DNA of 64,000 bases, from contig NZ_RCVN01000006.1 in assembly GCF_003697915.1 (NCBI RefSeq), positions 1-64,000 on the forward strand, in the 5' to 3' direction. The number at the start of each line of letters is the position of its first letter. Within the stretch, counting starts at the first letter, position 1. The position numbers were made by a program, and so were the translations under genes. Shown here piece after piece: positions 43,308 to 53,488 of this stretch. This stretch comes from Staphylococcus pseudoxylosus. Its GTDB lineage: Bacteria > Bacillota > Bacilli > Staphylococcales > Staphylococcaceae. The notes below the pieces were generated by a model. It did no database searches. It was given only the letters and a program-made list of their open reading frames with translations, and was not told the origin of the DNA.

Positions 43308-44540
43308 ATGAAACAAGACATAATTGAAAGACTGACAAGATACGTAACTATTGACACACAATCCAATCCAGAATCTAATACAACACCATCTACAGAGAAA
43401 CAGTGGGATTTATTAAACTTATTAAATGATGAATTGACTGACTTTGGGTTAGAGACAGATATCGATGAACAAGGCTACTTATTTGCCACATTAGAAAGCA
43501 ATGTCGATGATGATATACCGACTGTTGGTTTTTTAGCACATGTCGATACATCGCCAGACTTTAACGCTACGAATGTCAATCCACAAATCATTGAAGCTTA
43601 TGATGGTAAACCAATTCAACTTGGAGATACGAACCGCGTTTTAAGCCAAGATGTTTTTCCAAATATGAAAAATGTCGAAGGTCATACGCTTATGGTTACA
43701 GATGGCACTTCATTATTAGGCGCTGATGATAAAGCTGGTGTAGTTGAGATTATGGAAGCTTTAAAATACTTAACTTCACATCCTGAAATTAAACATGGAC
43801 GTATCCGTGTAGCATTTACCCCAGATGAAGAAATCGGTAGAGGACCTCATGAATTTGATGTCGAACGCTTTAACGCTGACTTTGCCTACACAATGGATGG
43901 TAGTGAATATGGTGAATTACAATATGAAAGCTTTAATGCTGCTGAAGCAATCGTAACTTGTCATGGTGTCAACGTGCATCCAGGTTCAGCTAAAGATGCC
44001 ATGATTAATGCTGTATTATTAGGCCAGCAATTTAATTCATTACTTCCACCAAACGAAGTCCCTGAAAGAACTGAAGGTTATGAAGGTTTTTATCATTTGA
44101 TGAAGATGAATGGCGACGTTGAAAAAACAACACTTCATTATATTATTCGTGATCACGACAGTAATCAATTTGACTTACGTAAGAAACGTTTAGTCGAAAT
44201 TAAAAATGATATCAACACGCATTTTGAAGACAATCCTATTGAAATTGAAATCAATGATCAATATTATAATATGGGTGAAAAAATTTCGGCAAATCCACAT
44301 GTTATTGATATACCAAAACGTGTTTTTACTAAATTAGACATCCCAGCCAATACCGCGCCAATTCGTGGAGGTACAGATGGTTCACAACTCTCTTATATGG
44401 GATTACCTACACCAAATATCTTTACTGGCTGTGATAATTTCCATGGTCCTTTCGAATATGCATCTATTGATGTAATGGAGAAAGCGATTGAAGTTATTAT
44501 CGGTATTGCAGAAGAAGTCGTACAAACATATCAAAAATAA
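43308..44540 (+). CDS. pepT: Peptidase T (tripeptide aminopeptidase)
   Basis: Zinc M20-family enzyme that removes the N-terminal residue of tripeptides. 410 aa with metal ligands His78 in AHVDTSPD, Asp140 in GADDKAG, the catalytic/ligand Glu174-Glu175 in PDEEIGRG, and GGTDGSQLS late in the protein. Located 12 bp after the exporter pair, so peptide breakdown and export of freed amino acids may be co-expressed; that link is inference. AAGGGGTG precedes the ATG. Confidence 0.96.
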   Translation: MKQDIIERLTRYVTIDTQSNPESNTTPSTEKQWDLLNLLNDELTDFGLETDIDEQGYLFATLESNVDDDIPTVGFLAHVDTSPDFNATNVNPQIIEAYDGKPIQLGDTNRVLSQDVFPNMKNVEGHTLMVTDGTSLLGADDKAGVVEIMEALKYLTSHPEIKHGRIRVAFTPDEEIGRGPHEFDVERFNADFAYTMDGSEYGELQYESFNAAEAIVTCHGVNVHPGSAKDAMINAVLLGQQFNSLLPPNEVPERTEGYEGFYHLMKMNGDVEKTTLHYIIRDHDSNQFDLRKKRLVEIKNDINTHFEDNPIEIEINDQYYNMGEKISANPHVIDIPKRVFTKLDIPANTAPIRGGTDGSQLSYMGLPTPNIFTGCDNFHGPFEYASIDVMEKAIEVIIGIAEEVVQTYQK

Positions 44541-44559
44541 TTATATTTATACTAAAATA

Positions 44560-44591
44560 GGTTCCAGGACATATAAAGATGTCTCGGAACC
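44560..44591 (+). terminator. Terminator after pepT
   Basis: GGTTCCAGGACAT (44560-44572) and ATGTCTCGGAACC (44579-44591) form a 13-bp stem with minor mismatch, followed by TTAATTTTTT. Confidence 0.85.
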
Positions 44592-44735
44592 TTAATTTTT
44601 TATCATGCTTAACATCATATTTTTCACTAAAATGATAACGGCATAACGAATGTAGTTACCAAAAACGATTTATCGTTTCAGTAGCTTAAGATACATTCTA
44701 AAAAGAAAACTAGCCATGCATTTTAATCACTTAAT

Positions 44736-45860
44736 CTATTGGTTGATATCAAAATGCGTCTTCAATAACTTAATTGCTTGAACAGTATAATGTCTAATTT
44801 GAATTCCCATTTTAAAATCCGTAAAACTTTCTGGCATTTCTATAAATGTATTAAACATTGCTGTAACACCTATCGATTCAAATAAGTCAAACTTATCATC
44901 AGTGGCACAAATGGCTATTGATGGTTTATTATATTTTGTAGCTAATTCCGCTAGACGTACCGTTGTTGTTTCAAGTATTTGATCTGCTTCATTTATACCT
45001 TCACCAAAAATGATTAAATCTGCTTGCTCTATTAATGCATCTAAATGTGTTATTTGGTCTACAAGTTCATGACTAGTCATGATTTCTGCATTATAGAGCG
45101 CATTTAATACTGCAGCGATGCCACCGCCTGCGCCCCCTCTTTGTACTGGGCCAAGCACAAGTCTTAGCTCACTTTTGAACATTTCACTTAAATACCAAAT
45201 TAAGTTATCAATTTCGGCAGCATTTTCACGCGTTACCCCATAAGTTTCATACGTTTGCATTATTTCACTATTCTTACCGTAAATTTTACTATCAAAATCT
45301 GACATTAATTGAAAACGTACATTGTTTAAGTTGGGATGTAACCCAGAAATATCGATTTTGCGGATATATTTTAACTTATTACTACCTTGTCGCAAATCAA
45401 TTTCTTGTGCTTCATCATCGTAAAACTTAGCACCCAGTGCTTGTAACATACCTGCACCGCCATCAAAGCTACCGATGCCACCAAGTGAAATAACAATATG
45501 CGTCGCATCATTCTCTAAAGCATCTACAATCACTTCTCCCAGACCATAGCTTGTACGTTCATTGATTGGCTTTTGACCTTTCAAAAATAGATTACCCTCA
45601 ATCACAGTCATACCGCTATCTGTAATGCCATACACTGCTTCTACCTCTTGCATATCAGCATCATGTGTTGTCATTCTATATTTAGTACCTGACTGCCAAA
45701 GAAAGACAGAATCCATAAGCTCATGACGACCATTAAATAAAGGCACTTGTACTATGTCTGCTTTTTCAATTTGGCTAGCTACCGCTTCTTCAACATAACG
45801 ATTCGCTTGATAGCTGGAAATAATTCCATTAAATTCATCCATCGCAACTAAAACTTTCAT
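44736..45860 (-). CDS. Glycerate kinase type-1 family protein
   Basis: 374 aa. The family core is clear: ISLGGIGSFDGGAGMLQALGAKFYD (in pieces), LVLGPVQRGGAGGGIAA and LIIFGEGINEADQ. The N-terminal substrate loop reads MDEFNGIISSYQAN instead of the usual APDSFKGSLSA, so the substrate may differ from glycerate. It is cytoplasmic and monocistronic, with a GAGGTGAC ribosome site. Staphylococci often have more than one member of this family. Confidence 0.85.
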   Translation of the reverse strand: MKVLVAMDEFNGIISSYQANRYVEEAVASQIEKADIVQVPLFNGRHELMDSVFLWQSGTKYRMTTHDADMQEVEAVYGITDSGMTVIEGNLFLKGQKPINERTSYGLGEVIVDALENDATHIVISLGGIGSFDGGAGMLQALGAKFYDDEAQEIDLRQGSNKLKYIRKIDISGLHPNLNNVRFQLMSDFDSKIYGKNSEIMQTYETYGVTRENAAEIDNLIWYLSEMFKSELRLVLGPVQRGGAGGGIAAVLNALYNAEIMTSHELVDQITHLDALIEQADLIIFGEGINEADQILETTTVRLAELATKYNKPSIAICATDDKFDLFESIGVTAMFNTFIEMPESFTDFKMGIQIRHYTVQAIKLLKTHFDINQ

Positions 45861-46067
45861 TTTGTCACCTCTAGTATTTTTATTTAAAATTTGTTAATTA
45901 ATAAAAGTAAAAATTAGGTACATAATCAGTTTTCCATTTTTATACCCCAGTTTATATATGAACACCATTTGTTTTGTCCATATATGTGTAAACGATAAAA
46001 TCGTAGTCTACATTTCTTATTCAATTATTTATTATACATGCCAGACGAAAATTTTTCACATTATAAG

Positions 46068-46116
46068 AAACGCTTGTTAAACACCTACCTCAATGATAAG
46101 CGCTTAACAAGCGTTT
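46068..46116 (-). terminator. Hairpin after the ytxJ-like gene
   Basis: AAACGCTTGTTAA (46068-46080) and TTAACAAGCGTTT (46104-46116) are perfect 13-bp arms around a 23-nt loop. T-rich on the plus side and weak on the minus side; most likely the ytxJ terminator. Confidence 0.65.
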
Positions 46117-46137
46117 AAATCTGTATTTTTTTGTCGT

Positions 46138-46458
46138 TTATTCTTCTGCGCTTGCTAATGTTGAAACGTTAATGTCACCGTGACTCGCATTCCAAATCGC
46201 TTGTCCCTTAACAAAATAAAATGCTTGTGGCGATTCATGTTTCACACTTGTTTTTTCTTCTATATAATCAGATAATTCTCTTTCTTGTTGTACAATTAAA
46301 TAGTAACCATCCATATCTCTTTCATATAAAAATTTGTTGAATTGGTCAATTGCATTTGCTGAAATTGGGCATGTTTCGCTATGTTTCAGTACAAATACAT
46401 ATTTGTTTTCATTAATAATTTGCTCAAACTGGTCAATCGAACTCAGCTTTATAGCCAT
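46138..46458 (-). CDS. ytxJ: YtxJ-like monothiol thioredoxin-fold protein (bacillithiol system)
   Basis: 106 aa. A single cysteine in HSETCPIS (Cys30) occupies the active-site position of the YtxJ/DUF2847 family, which is associated with bacillithiol redox metabolism, de-bacillithiolation being proposed. The C-terminal part ESPQAFYFVKGQAIWNASHG contains the cis-Pro region typical of the fold. The ATG at 46458 has AGAGGTG 6 nt upstream; the GTG three codons earlier overlaps that site. Confidence 0.88.
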   Translation of the reverse strand: MAIKLSSIDQFEQIINENKYVFVLKHSETCPISANAIDQFNKFLYERDMDGYYLIVQQERELSDYIEEKTSVKHESPQAFYFVKGQAIWNASHGDINVSTLASAEE

Positions 46459-46612
46459 TCTATTCACCTCTAAAAATATTTAACACACAGTGATGTTTCA
46501 AAAAGTGTGAAATTTACACGATATACTCATATCATTGTTTCCAATTATACACAACTCTCTTTTTGTTGTTAACTGTTTATTTAAAATTTTATAACTTTGG
46601 TAAAAAACCTTT

Positions 46613-47506
46613 TTAATTAAAGTCTTCTTTCACATTATTATATTCTTTGTCAAAATCAGCGTCAAACTTCTCTAGATCTTCACCCTTTTTCGGTAAATCT
46701 TTAGCGTTGATTTTATCTAATTGTTCGCTAATATCTATCGTTTCTTTTCGAGTTTCATAATAATTTTGTAAGCTGTAATACATTTCTATGGCATTTTTAC
46801 GTGCATCATTGACATAATTATTTGTAATTGCTGTTTTATTCAAATCTTTAATCTGTTTATCAATTAAAGGCATAATTTGTGTTTCTATAGACTGTTTTAC
46901 TTTGGTAGCATCCGTTGAGTCTGCTTCTTTTTCAGCTGTGTTTCTCAACTCTTTATTATTTTGCTCTAATTTATGTTTGAAATTATTTACATCTGTTGTC
47001 GAGCCAGCATCACTTGCTTTTTGCATATGTGCTTCAACTTGAGATCTATTTTTTTCAAATAACTTAGTATAGTCTAAGATATCTTCATTTGCCTTAACTG
47101 CTTGATTACATAAATCTATGAAGTTTTTTAAGTCATTAATAGCAGCTTTTTTATCTTTCACTGACTTTAAATAGGCTGATTTTAATTCTTTGGTTTCTTC
47201 AGAATCAGCAGGTAGCTTTTTCGCAGCCGCTTCATAATTATCGAGTTTAGGGACCAATTTACTATTTACTCTATTTTGCAATTCGTTAAATTCTTTTTTG
47301 TTCTTGTCTGTCATATCTGTCTTGCTTAAATCATCTAAACGCTTTAAGTGAATATCATCTATGACTTTTTTCAGTTCATTTTCCTTGGATTTTACGTCAT
47401 TAAGCGTGCTATCAAAGTCTTTAAATTCGGTAGATCCTTCATTGCCACATGCGCTTAGTGTAATTGAAAAACAAAACAATAAAACAATGCAAATTATTTT
47501 TTTCAT
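46613..47506 (-). CDS. EMYY-motif lipoprotein
   Basis: 297 aa. A lipoprotein signal peptide with lipobox LSAC (Cys20) is followed by a long, highly charged helical protein with coiled-coil character. NAIEMYYSLQNYY (about residues 240-252) is the signature of the staphylococcal EMYY lipoprotein family, whose function is unknown. AAGGAGTG is correctly placed for the ATG at 47506, six codons inside the longest frame. It is lipidated by Lgt and exposed on the outer membrane face. Confidence 0.88.
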   Translation of the reverse strand: MKKIICIVLLFCFSITLSACGNEGSTEFKDFDSTLNDVKSKENELKKVIDDIHLKRLDDLSKTDMTDKNKKEFNELQNRVNSKLVPKLDNYEAAAKKLPADSEETKELKSAYLKSVKDKKAAINDLKNFIDLCNQAVKANEDILDYTKLFEKNRSQVEAHMQKASDAGSTTDVNNFKHKLEQNNKELRNTAEKEADSTDATKVKQSIETQIMPLIDKQIKDLNKTAITNNYVNDARKNAIEMYYSLQNYYETRKETIDISEQLDKINAKDLPKKGEDLEKFDADFDKEYNNVKEDFN

Positions 47507-47633
47507 TTCTGCACTCCTTATCATTCAGTATTATACAGAAACTTATTTAACTTGAAAATGATATATGATATATTGTTTCAGAATTTACAGTTTAACAGTT
47601 CTATCATAACATTGAAAGGCGTGGACAACCTAC

Positions 47634-48176
47634 ATGTATTCTCATATCCAACCATTAATAACAGCAGACCATAGCAACATTTATCGACAACGATACCAAG
47701 AACTAAGCGACATCCTCTTCAACTTGCTTGATACACCTGTTAAATCAACACATCATATCGGTGGGACTTCACACTTTAATTATCCAACCGAGCCTATTCT
47801 AGATATATTAGTGGGTGTAAATAATTTACATGACATTACATCCTTAGATGAAAAACGTTTGAATTATGAAGGGTTCTACCGCTTGCACCATCCATATAAG
47901 AAAAAAGTGGTTATGGCACAATTTAATAACTTAATAGAATTAAAGCAAGTAGCTCGTTTACATATTATACAAAAGGACTCAAAACTTTATAATGACTACT
48001 TGCAAACAAATCTTTTACTCAGTAAAAATGGCTCTTTAATCACAACATTTGGCGAAGCAAAACAAGCTGCTGCACATACTGCTACAAATATACGTGACTA
48101 TGAAAACCAGAAACAACGACTATTTGACAATGTCACAAAACATTTAAGTAGCAGCATAAAAAATACTGATAAATAA
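47634..48176 (+). CDS. GrpB-family protein (UPF0157)
   Basis: 180 aa. HHIGGTSHFNYPTEPILDILVGV (residues about 41-63, in pieces) follows the HIGSTSVPGLAAKPIIDI signature of GrpB/UPF0157 proteins, which have a nucleotidyltransferase-like fold. The second block FYRLHHPYKKKVVM is also recognisable. Some Ser-to-Gly and Lys-to-Glu changes in the signature leave activity open. The ribosome site (AAAGGCGTGG) is distant. Divergent from the EMYY gene. Confidence 0.8.
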   Translation: MYSHIQPLITADHSNIYRQRYQELSDILFNLLDTPVKSTHHIGGTSHFNYPTEPILDILVGVNNLHDITSLDEKRLNYEGFYRLHHPYKKKVVMAQFNNLIELKQVARLHIIQKDSKLYNDYLQTNLLLSKNGSLITTFGEAKQAAAHTATNIRDYENQKQRLFDNVTKHLSSSIKNTDK

Positions 48177-48407
48177 TTCATTATGTTTAAAAATTGAAAT
48201 GACACTATAGAAATGAATAACTTTATTTTTTATAACGTACATATGTAATTTAAGTCATTTTACCTTAATATCTAGTTTTCACAGGAAATCTCTTTAATGT
48301 TTCATTAAAGTTAAAAAAATCATGCATATTTTCCTAAGATTTTAGCCAAGCGCGTAAATCATTGGTATAATAAATAAATGAATTCAACAAGAAAGGATGT
48401 TCTATAG

Positions 48408-49328
48408 TTGCATAAAGATAACATCTTAAAGGAATTAAAAGCAATTGTACCATCAGAAATTATTAAAATTGATGAACCCTTAAAAAAATATACATATACG
48501 CAGACTGGTGGTAAGGCTGATTATTATCTTTCTCCTACCAAAAACGAACATGTTCAAGCCATTGTTCACTATGCCTATACTAAAGATATTCCTGTGACCT
48601 ATTTAGGGAATGGTTCTAATATTATTATTCGCGAAGGTGGTATTCGCGGAATTGTTATTAGCTTACTTTCACTTGATTATATCGATGTATCAGATGATGC
48701 AATTATTTCTGGTAGTGGCGCAGCAATCATAGATGTTTCACGTACTGCAAGAGATCATGCGCTAACAGGACTTGAATTTGCATGCGGTATCCCTGGTTCT
48801 ATAGGTGGCGCTGTATTTATGAATGCAGGTGCTTATGGCGGAGAAGTAAAAGATTGTATTGATTATGCGCTTTGTGTAAATGATAAAGGCGAATTAATTA
48901 CATTAACGAATAAAGAGTTGGAATTAGATTATCGTAATAGCATTGTGCAACAAAAACACTTAGTAGTCTTAGAAGCTGCATTTACACTTGCACCTGGCAA
49001 TCTAGACGAAATACAAGCGACTATGGATGATTTGACCGAGAGAAGAGAAACAAAACAGCCATTAGAATATCCGTCATGTGGCAGTGTTTTCCAACGTCCT
49101 CCAGGCCATTTTGCAGGCAAATTAATTCAAGACTCTGATTTACAAGGTCATCGTATAGGCGGTGTTGAAGTATCTAAAAAGCATGCTGGTTTTATGGTAA
49201 ACGTTGATAAAGGGACCGCTACTGACTACGAAGATTTGATTCACCACGTTCAAGAAGTTGTAAAAGAAAAATTTGACGTTGATCTCCATCCTGAAGTGAG
49301 AATCATTGGAGACCACCCTGTTGATTAA
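48408..49328 (+). CDS. murB: UDP-N-acetylenolpyruvoylglucosamine reductase
   Basis: FAD and NADPH-dependent enzyme making UDP-MurNAc for peptidoglycan. 306 aa of type II Mur[13 protein letters not shown] (about residues 29-40), [32 protein letters not shown] and [17 protein letters not shown] with the catalytic Ser, then GFMVN near the end. The start is TTG at 48408 after GAAAGGATG. The CHY protein follows 14 bp downstream. Confidence 0.97.
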   Translation: MHKDNILKELKAIVPSEIIKIDEPLKKYTYTQTGGKADYYLSPTKNEHVQAIVHYAYTKDIPVTYLGNGSNIIIREGGIRGIVISLLSLDYIDVSDDAIISGSGAAIIDVSRTARDHALTGLEFACGIPGSIGGAVFMNAGAYGGEVKDCIDYALCVNDKGELITLTNKELELDYRNSIVQQKHLVVLEAAFTLAPGNLDEIQATMDDLTERRETKQPLEYPSCGSVFQRPPGHFAGKLIQDSDLQGHRIGGVEVSKKHAGFMVNVDKGTATDYEDLIHHVQEVVKEKFDVDLHPEVRIIGDHPVD

Positions 49329-49342
49329 TAGGAGTAAAGATT

Positions 49343-49657
49343 ATGATTAATGTATATGGTTCTACAGTAGATAATGAATCTCGGTGTACACATTACCAAA
49401 CACCGTTAGATATCATTGCGATTAAATTCAAATGTTGTAACAAATACTATCCTTGCTACAAATGTCATAACGAACATGAAAGCCATAGCATACAACGATG
49501 GGATTCAGATGAATTTAATGAAAAGGCAATTTTATGTGGCGTTTGCCATCATGAAATGACTATAAATGATTATATGATGATTGAAGCTTGTCCCGAGTGT
49601 GATGAACATTTTAACAATCGTTGTAAGTATCACTATCATTTATATTTTTCAGTTTAA
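49343..49657 (+). CDS. CHY-type zinc-finger protein
   Basis: 104 aa. Cys and His pairs occur throughout: RCTHY, FKCCNKYYPCYKCHNEHE (in pieces), LCGVCHHEM, EACPECDEHFNNRCKYHYHLYF. This is the CHY zinc-finger pattern with three predicted zinc sites. Bacterial members are small and of unknown role. AGGAGTAAAG precedes the ATG; probably co-transcribed with murB, 14 bp upstream. Confidence 0.9.
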   Translation: MINVYGSTVDNESRCTHYQTPLDIIAIKFKCCNKYYPCYKCHNEHESHSIQRWDSDEFNEKAILCGVCHHEMTINDYMMIEACPECDEHFNNRCKYHYHLYFSV

Positions 49658-49670
49658 TTAACCATTTAAC

Positions 49671-49717
49671 AATACGTGTTACATCTTTTTTATTAAACAG
49701 AAGATGTAACACGTATT
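49671..49717 (+). terminator. Terminator after the CHY protein gene
   Basis: AATACGTGTTACATCTT (49671-49687) and AAGATGTAACACGTATT (49701-49717) are perfect 17-bp arms followed by TTTTT. Confidence 0.9.
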
Positions 49718-49797
49718 TTTTTACAGTTTCTTTGATTTCAAAGTCTTGATCATTACACTTTGCTTATGATACTTTCCTGTGATTTTGGATAAAATTA

Positions 49798-49829
49798 AAC
49801 AGCCCCCCACAAAAATTAAAGGTGCTGTT
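49798..49829 (-). terminator. Probable terminator of the PH-like gene
   Basis: AACAGC and GCTGTT arms with partial CC/GG pairing inside; the minus strand continues UUUAAUUUU. Confidence 0.55.
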
Positions 49830-49938
49830 CATTTTAAGTATTTGTATTTATGTACCAAAGTATTTCATCTGTTATAACTTCAATTATTAAATTCACAATT
49901 TCACACTTTGATTGATTGCCAATGTTCCAGATACTCAA

Positions 49939-50265
49939 TTAATGATCTATTTTATCACTAACAAATTGAACGAAGGTCTCTACGTCGCCTTTTTGAATAT
50001 TTTTCATGGGCATTGGTCCAATATTAAATTTAAAATTAATCTTTTCGCCATCGTAATCAATTGATTCTATTTCGTTATACGCGATACTTCTATAATAAAA
50101 TTCACCGTTCATATCCACATTCAAGATAACTCTTTCACTTGTAGCTATAAAAGCACCTTCAAATTCGGAAGAACCTTGTACAGCATATTCTATTGTACCT
50201 AATACATTAGGTCCCTTTTTCTCAGTTGGATATAAATCATTTGGATTAACATTGTCTAATATCAT
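49939..50265 (-). CDS. PH-like (YokE-type) domain protein
   Basis: 108 aa with no membrane segment. The alternating pattern GAFIATSERVILNVDMN, YYRSIAYNEIESIDYDG and KINFKFNIGP looks like a bacterial PH-domain beta barrel followed by a C-terminal helix (VETFVQFVSDKI). The ligand is unknown. GGGGG lies about 10 nt before the ATG at 50265; the eight upstream codons precede that site. Confidence 0.65.
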   Translation of the reverse strand: MILDNVNPNDLYPTEKKGPNVLGTIEYAVQGSSEFEGAFIATSERVILNVDMNGEFYYRSIAYNEIESIDYDGEKINFKFNIGPMPMKNIQKGDVETFVQFVSDKIDH

Positions 50266-50516
50266 GTATTTCAATCCCCCTACATTCATTGTTTTGATTT
50301 TTACAAGTTGATGTTAGAGGTTTATTTTCTAAAAATCACCTTGTATTCGTTCCATTATTATAACATTACTACCTTAATGTTTAATAATATATTGATCTCA
50401 CTTAAAATCAATATCACACACATGTTCCATTATCATTTTCAATATTATTATAAATTTGATTTTAACTCAGCGATTCTATTACTTTTTAATAGTGCATTAG
50501 ACTAGTTTCGCAAATT

Positions 50517-50551
50517 AAAAAGAGAGCCTGGTATATTCCAGACTCTCTTTT
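50517..50551 (-). terminator. Terminator of the sst operon
   Basis: AAAAGAGAGCCTGG (50517-50530) and CCAGACTCTCTTTT (50538-50551) pair with one mismatch. A-rich and T-rich on either side, 34 bp past the sstD stop. Confidence 0.85.
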
Positions 50552-50584
50552 CAGACGTGCCCCCACAAATGACGTCCTTTAACT

Positions 50585-51631
50585 TTATTTTTCTAAAGCT
50601 TTCTCAACTTCTTCAATTTGTTTAATTGCTGTTGTTGTAGAACCACTTGCAAAGTACCAAAGTTTAGGATCTAGCTCATACACTTTGTTATCTTTAATTG
50701 CATCTACATCTTTAATTACATCATTACCTAATGCATTTTTAGCTGTTGATTTACCACCAATTGCTTGTCCACGGTCCATAGCAAAGATAATGCTCGGATT
50801 TTTCTCTGCTACATATTCATTAGTGACATTTTGACCATGTTTACTATTTTTAATATTATCATCAGCTGGTGTGAAGCCCATTGTGTCAAATATCATTGCA
50901 CCGAAACGTTCACCTGATCCGAATGTTGATAATTCACCTTCGTTTACTAATAAGAATAAAGCTTTGTTATCTTTTAAATCTTTTGTTTTATCTTTAATGC
51001 CAGCAATTTTATCATCTAATTTTTTAGTTAGTGATTTGGCTTTGTCTTCTTTATCATAAATTTTACCTAAAATTTCAGTATTCTTTTTCAATGAATTGAT
51101 TTCATCTTTATCGTCTACACCAACGTAAACGACTTTTGCATCTGGTGCAGCTTTTTTAAATTCATCTAGATTTTTTTTGTTCGCTGTACGTCCAGAAATA
51201 TAAATAACTTCTGGTTTAGCTTCAGCAACTTTATCGAAATTAACTTCTTTTAGACTTCCAGTATTTAAATATTTTTCATCTTTGAAATCACTTAAGAAAT
51301 CTGGCAATGATTTATTACCTTCACCTTTAGGAAGTGCTTTAACTTTATCTTCAAGTCCCATTTCTTTCATTGTATCTAATGTTCCATAATCAAAAACAAC
51401 TGCATTTTTTGGGTTTTTAGGAACTTCTACAGTTTCCTTAACCGCTTTAGCATCACTACCATCACGTTTTTCTCCACTTGCTTGATAGTTATTTTCAACC
51501 TTTACAGTTTTATTTGAACTTTCACCTTTTGAATCAGCTTCTGAATTCTTTTTATCGTCTGATCCGCCATTATTACATGCTACTAATAAAAACATTAACC
51601 CTACTACTAATAATAAACCTAATTTTTTCAT
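50585..51631 (-). CDS. sstD: Iron-siderophore-binding lipoprotein SstD
   Basis: 348 aa. Lipoprotein signal with lipobox LVAC (Cys19), then an Asn/Ser/Lys-rich linker and a class III periplasmic-binding-protein fold (VVFDYGTLDTMKEMGLEDK near residue 78, FGSGERFGAMIFDTMGF around 238, ending LWYFASGSTTTA). In S. aureus SstD binds ferrated catechol siderophores and catecholamines. Last gene of the operon, 100 bp after sstC, preceded by AGGAGGAG. Confidence 0.93.
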   Translation of the reverse strand: MKKLGLLLVVGLMFLLVACNNGGSDDKKNSEADSKGESSNKTVKVENNYQASGEKRDGSDAKAVKETVEVPKNPKNAVVFDYGTLDTMKEMGLEDKVKALPKGEGNKSLPDFLSDFKDEKYLNTGSLKEVNFDKVAEAKPEVIYISGRTANKKNLDEFKKAAPDAKVVYVGVDDKDEINSLKKNTEILGKIYDKEDKAKSLTKKLDDKIAGIKDKTKDLKDNKALFLLVNEGELSTFGSGERFGAMIFDTMGFTPADDNIKNSKHGQNVTNEYVAEKNPSIIFAMDRGQAIGGKSTAKNALGNDVIKDVDAIKDNKVYELDPKLWYFASGSTTTAIKQIEEVEKALEK

Positions 51632-51731
51632 GTGCTTAACTCCTCCTGGATTTCTAAATGATGTATTCCTTTTATGTCCCTAAAAGTTAACAACGTTACA
51701 GTTGCATCACTCCCCTCAAAGTCACCATTAA

Positions 51732-52532
51732 TTACATTGAATGTGCCAATACTAAATCTTGATGAGCTGTTAACTCATCGTAATAAACACATATACGTTG
51801 TCCTCGAATTTCTTCAATTCTAACATCCATATCATATAATGTTTTTAACACATCTGTTTGGATAACATCATCTTTCGTACTTGCTTTTACAAGTTGACCG
51901 TCTTTTAATGCGATGATGTCATCCGAATAGCACGATGCAAAGTTAATATCATGAATGACAACGACTATCGTTTTGTTCAAGTCTTGTGCGAGCCTACGCA
52001 GTGTTTGCATAATCTGTACCGAATGTTTCATATCAAGATTATTCAATGGCTCATCTAACAATATGTATTCCGTATCTTGAGCAATCGTCATAGCTACATA
52101 AGCTCGTTGACGTTGACCGCCAGAGAGTGTTTTTAAATAACGATTTCTTATTTCATTTAATTGTAATAGATCTAAGGCATATTCAACTTGATCTCTATCT
52201 TCTTGTTTTAATCGACCTTTTGAATGTGGAAAGCGTCCAAATTTTACAAGTTCTTCAACAGTTATATTTAATTCTGTATGATTAGTTTGTTTTAAAATTG
52301 CTAATTTTTTAGCTAAATCATTACTTTTATAATCTGTAATTAATTTTCCTTCAATTTCAATCGTACCTGCTTCAAAATCTATCAACCTTGTTATAGCTGA
52401 CAGGAGTGTGCTCTTCCCTGCACCATTTGGACCTATCATAGTTGTCAATTTCCCTTTGTTGATTTCAACGTTAATATTCTGCAAAATCGCTTTATCTTGT
52501 ATCGTCTTATTAAGGCCTTGAACTTTAATCAA
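51732..52532 (-). CDS. sstC: Siderophore ABC transporter ATPase SstC
   Basis: 266 aa. Walker A GPNGAGKST (about residues 34-42), signature LSGGQRQRA, Walker B YILLDEPLNNLD and switch His in VIHDINFA. It powers the SstA-SstB permease. The start is TTG, with AAGGAGA about 10 nt upstream, overlapping the sstB stop as TTGA. Confidence 0.95.
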   Translation of the reverse strand: MIKVQGLNKTIQDKAILQNINVEINKGKLTTMIGPNGAGKSTLLSAITRLIDFEAGTIEIEGKLITDYKSNDLAKKLAILKQTNHTELNITVEELVKFGRFPHSKGRLKQEDRDQVEYALDLLQLNEIRNRYLKTLSGGQRQRAYVAMTIAQDTEYILLDEPLNNLDMKHSVQIMQTLRRLAQDLNKTIVVVIHDINFASCYSDDIIALKDGQLVKASTKDDVIQTDVLKTLYDMDVRIEEIRGQRICVYYDELTAHQDLVLAHSM

Positions 52533-53488
52533 TGCGCATGTCTCCTTTTTATTAACAGATAAATGAAGTAACTTCCACCAACTAAATCAATGATTATGCT
52601 AACTTGTGTAGTTGCTTCAAAGAAATTTTCAACGACTGCTTGGGCTAAAATTAAACTTAACCAACTAATACAAATCGTTGCTGGCAAAATATACTTATGT
52701 TGATATGTTTTCATTAATTCATGTGCTAAATTGACCGTTAGTAATCCCAAGAACGTGATAGGACCAACTAAAGCTGTTGATATTGATACCAACACTGAAA
52801 CTAGAATTAATAATAATCGTGTTAACGTTTTATATGATATACCTAAGTTAATCGCTTGGTCCCTACCTAATAACAGTACATCTAAATACGGTATTGCATA
52901 AACAGTAATTAGAATAAGAATGATCAGTATAATGCCACATAGAGTTACGAGCTTACTGTTAGAAGCATCAAAATTTGCAAACATCGCACTTTGAACTGCT
53001 AAGAAATCTTCTGGATTTATAATTAATTCTAAAAAACCTGTAATACTTCTAAAGAAAGTTCCTAAAATGATACCAACCAGTAATATGAAATACACTGATA
53101 CATCGCCAATTCTAAAAATACCTTGAAATAGTAATAAAGAAAATCCAATCATAACTATTAAAGAAATTAAAAAGCTTAAGTATATATCTGTAACAAATAC
53201 TGATTGTACACCGAATACAAATACAATAAGAACTTTTACAAACATATAAATTGCATCTAATCCCATAATAGAAGGTGTTAGTAACCTATTGGTCGTAATT
53301 GCTTGGAAAATAACTACAGATGCCGCTATTGCACCACCTACTAAAACCATAAGTATGAGCTTTCTCAAGCGACTAGTAAATTGATATTGGAATATTTCAA
53401 AATCAATACCTATGACAAGGTAAACCGCTGCTACTATGACTGTACATGCAATTAAGATGTACATTTTTGTTTTAGCGCTAATTTGCAT
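52529..53488 (-). CDS. sstB: Siderophore ABC transporter permease SstB
   Basis: 319 aa, FecCD/BtuC-type permease with 9-10 helices. LTPSIMGLDAIYMFVK (about residues 71-86) corresponds to the family's early cytoplasmic loop and LLGRDQAINLGISYKT (about 207-222) to the loop that contacts the ATPase; GPITFLGLLTVNLAHEL follows. It overlaps sstA by 11 bp and sstC by 4 bp. Confidence 0.94.
   Translation of the reverse strand: MQISAKTKMYILIACTVIVAAVYLVIGIDFEIFQYQFTSRLRKLILMVLVGGAIAASVVIFQAITTNRLLTPSIMGLDAIYMFVKVLIVFVFGVQSVFVTDIYLSFLISLIVMIGFSLLLFQGIFRIGDVSVYFILLVGIILGTFFRSITGFLELIINPEDFLAVQSAMFANFDASNSKLVTLCGIILIILILITVYAIPYLDVLLLGRDQAINLGISYKTLTRLLLILVSVLVSISTALVGPITFLGLLTVNLAHELMKTYQHKYILPATICISWLSLILAQAVVENFFEATTQVSIIIDLVGGSYFIYLLIKRRHAH

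Noticed and set aside
50308..50505. 65-codon plus-strand frame upstream of the sst terminator
   Set aside because: AT-rich Tyr/Phe/Ile-rich product, no ribosome site, overlaps the leader of the PH-like gene.
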